From assembly GCA_050330955.1 (NCBI GenBank), contig JBHJHJ010000001.1, forward strand, positions 1 through 5,574: 5,574 bases of DNA. The letters run 5' to 3'. Of the stretch, positions 5,336 through 5,574 are shown piece after piece. A program made the position numbers and the translations under genes. The DNA comes from JBCCAG01 sp050330955. Lineage in GTDB: Bacteria; Cyanobacteriota; Cyanobacteriia; CAKZMO01. The first letter of the stretch is position 1. Every line of letters begins with the position of its first letter. The notes beneath the pieces are model-generated. The model was not told where the DNA came from. It did no database searches and saw nothing but the letters and a program-made list of their open reading frames with translations.

Positions 5336-5574
5336 ATGAACAGTCTTTTCAATCGGTTCCGCTGGCAGCGCCTCCGTCAATCTACTTCTCTCTTTCGCTA
5401 CTGCGGTCGAGCGATCGCCCTCGTCTGGCGTACCCACCGCGTTTACACCCTGCTTTTTGCCGTGCTGACCTTGGTGGCGGGGCTGCTGCCGGCAGCCGTG
5501 GCCTACGTGGGCAAGCTAATTGTCGATGCCGTGGTACAGGCTGCCCAGTCGGGGCTAGAGAGCGATCGCTGGCT
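5336..5574 (+). CDS. ABC transporter, N-terminal membrane-domain part (runs off right edge)
   Basis: ATG at 5336 opens a frame that stays open to the window end (79 full codons). The product starts MNSLFNRFRWQRLRQS, a basic, aromatic cytosolic leader. At about residues 38-56 comes a first membrane helix (YTLLFAVLTLVAGLLPAAV), then AYVGKLIVDAVVQAAQSG. The pattern W-x-x-x-x-x-x-x-x-L...GLLPAxxAYxGKLIVDAVV is typical of the first transmembrane helix and following loop in fused exporters of the ABCB/MsbA type, which carry a membrane domain followed by an ATPase domain on one chain. Such proteins export lipids, peptides or drugs; the substrate cannot be told from this part and the ATP-binding domain lies outside the window. 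A purine-rich GGTAGAG lies close to the start. The gene is divergent from the pentapeptide gene. It contains two HIP1 octamers in this short piece, so it looks native to the genome. Confidence 0.75.
   Translation, partial: MNSLFNRFRWQRLRQSTSLFRYCGRAIALVWRTHRVYTLLFAVLTLVAGLLPAAVAYVGKLIVDAVVQAAQSGLESDRW

Larger units (their letters stand above)
228..5569. repeat. HIP1 octamers (GCGATCGC), 15 copies
   Basis: Exact copies start at 228, 922, 1292, 1499, 1664, 1936, 2181, 2402, 3431, 3535, 3640, 3930, 4576, 5411 and 5562, about one per 370 bases, far above chance. This abundance is the mark of many cyanobacterial genomes and supports the taxonomic call. None falls in the IS66 fragment or in either pentapeptide gene. 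Confidence 0.95.

Overview
The window looks like a chromosomal segment of a cyanobacterium. The octamer GCGATCGC (the HIP1 element of cyanobacterial genomes) occurs 15 times in 5.57 kb. Pentapeptide-repeat genes occur twice, and one gene belongs to the LpxB-related glycosyltransferase family typical of cyanobacteria. No ribosomal, tRNA or phage markers allow a finer placement.

Layout, left to right. (1) 1-199, plus strand: the C-terminal end of an IS66-type transposase that runs off the left edge. (2) 271-702, minus: a small protein built almost entirely of pentapeptide repeats. (3) 703-1203: a 500-base stretch with no convincing gene. Its left part (about 712-781) resembles a decayed copy of the 3' end of the neighbouring pentapeptide gene. 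Its middle holds two imperfect tandem copies of a unit of about 100 bases (810-911 and 935-1038). (4) 1204-2448, minus: an LpxB-related (GT19-like) glycosyltransferase. (5) 2445-4661, minus: an exported M48 zinc metalloprotease with TPR-like repeats and long acidic, disordered-looking segments. (6) 4730-5200, minus: a second pentapeptide-repeat protein. (7) 5336-5574, plus: the N-terminus of an ABC exporter (membrane domain) that runs off the right edge.

Genes 6, 5 and 4 are co-oriented in that order of transcription. The M48 gene and the LpxB-like gene overlap by ATGA and are almost certainly co-translated; the second pentapeptide gene lies only 68 bases upstream of the M48 start and could share the transcript. 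A periplasmic M48/TPR protease next to a lipid-A-synthase-like enzyme suggests a role in building or policing the outer envelope, by analogy with BepA and LptD in proteobacteria; this is inference. The ABC transporter is divergent from this group across a 135-base gap.

The most unusual signals are the tandem repeat in 810-1038, whose copies differ almost only by transitions in their 57-base core, the apparent pentapeptide-gene remnant beside it, and a stretch of about 170 residues without any basic residue in the M48 protein. I see no CRISPR array, no tRNA or rRNA, and no clear new defence or mobile system.
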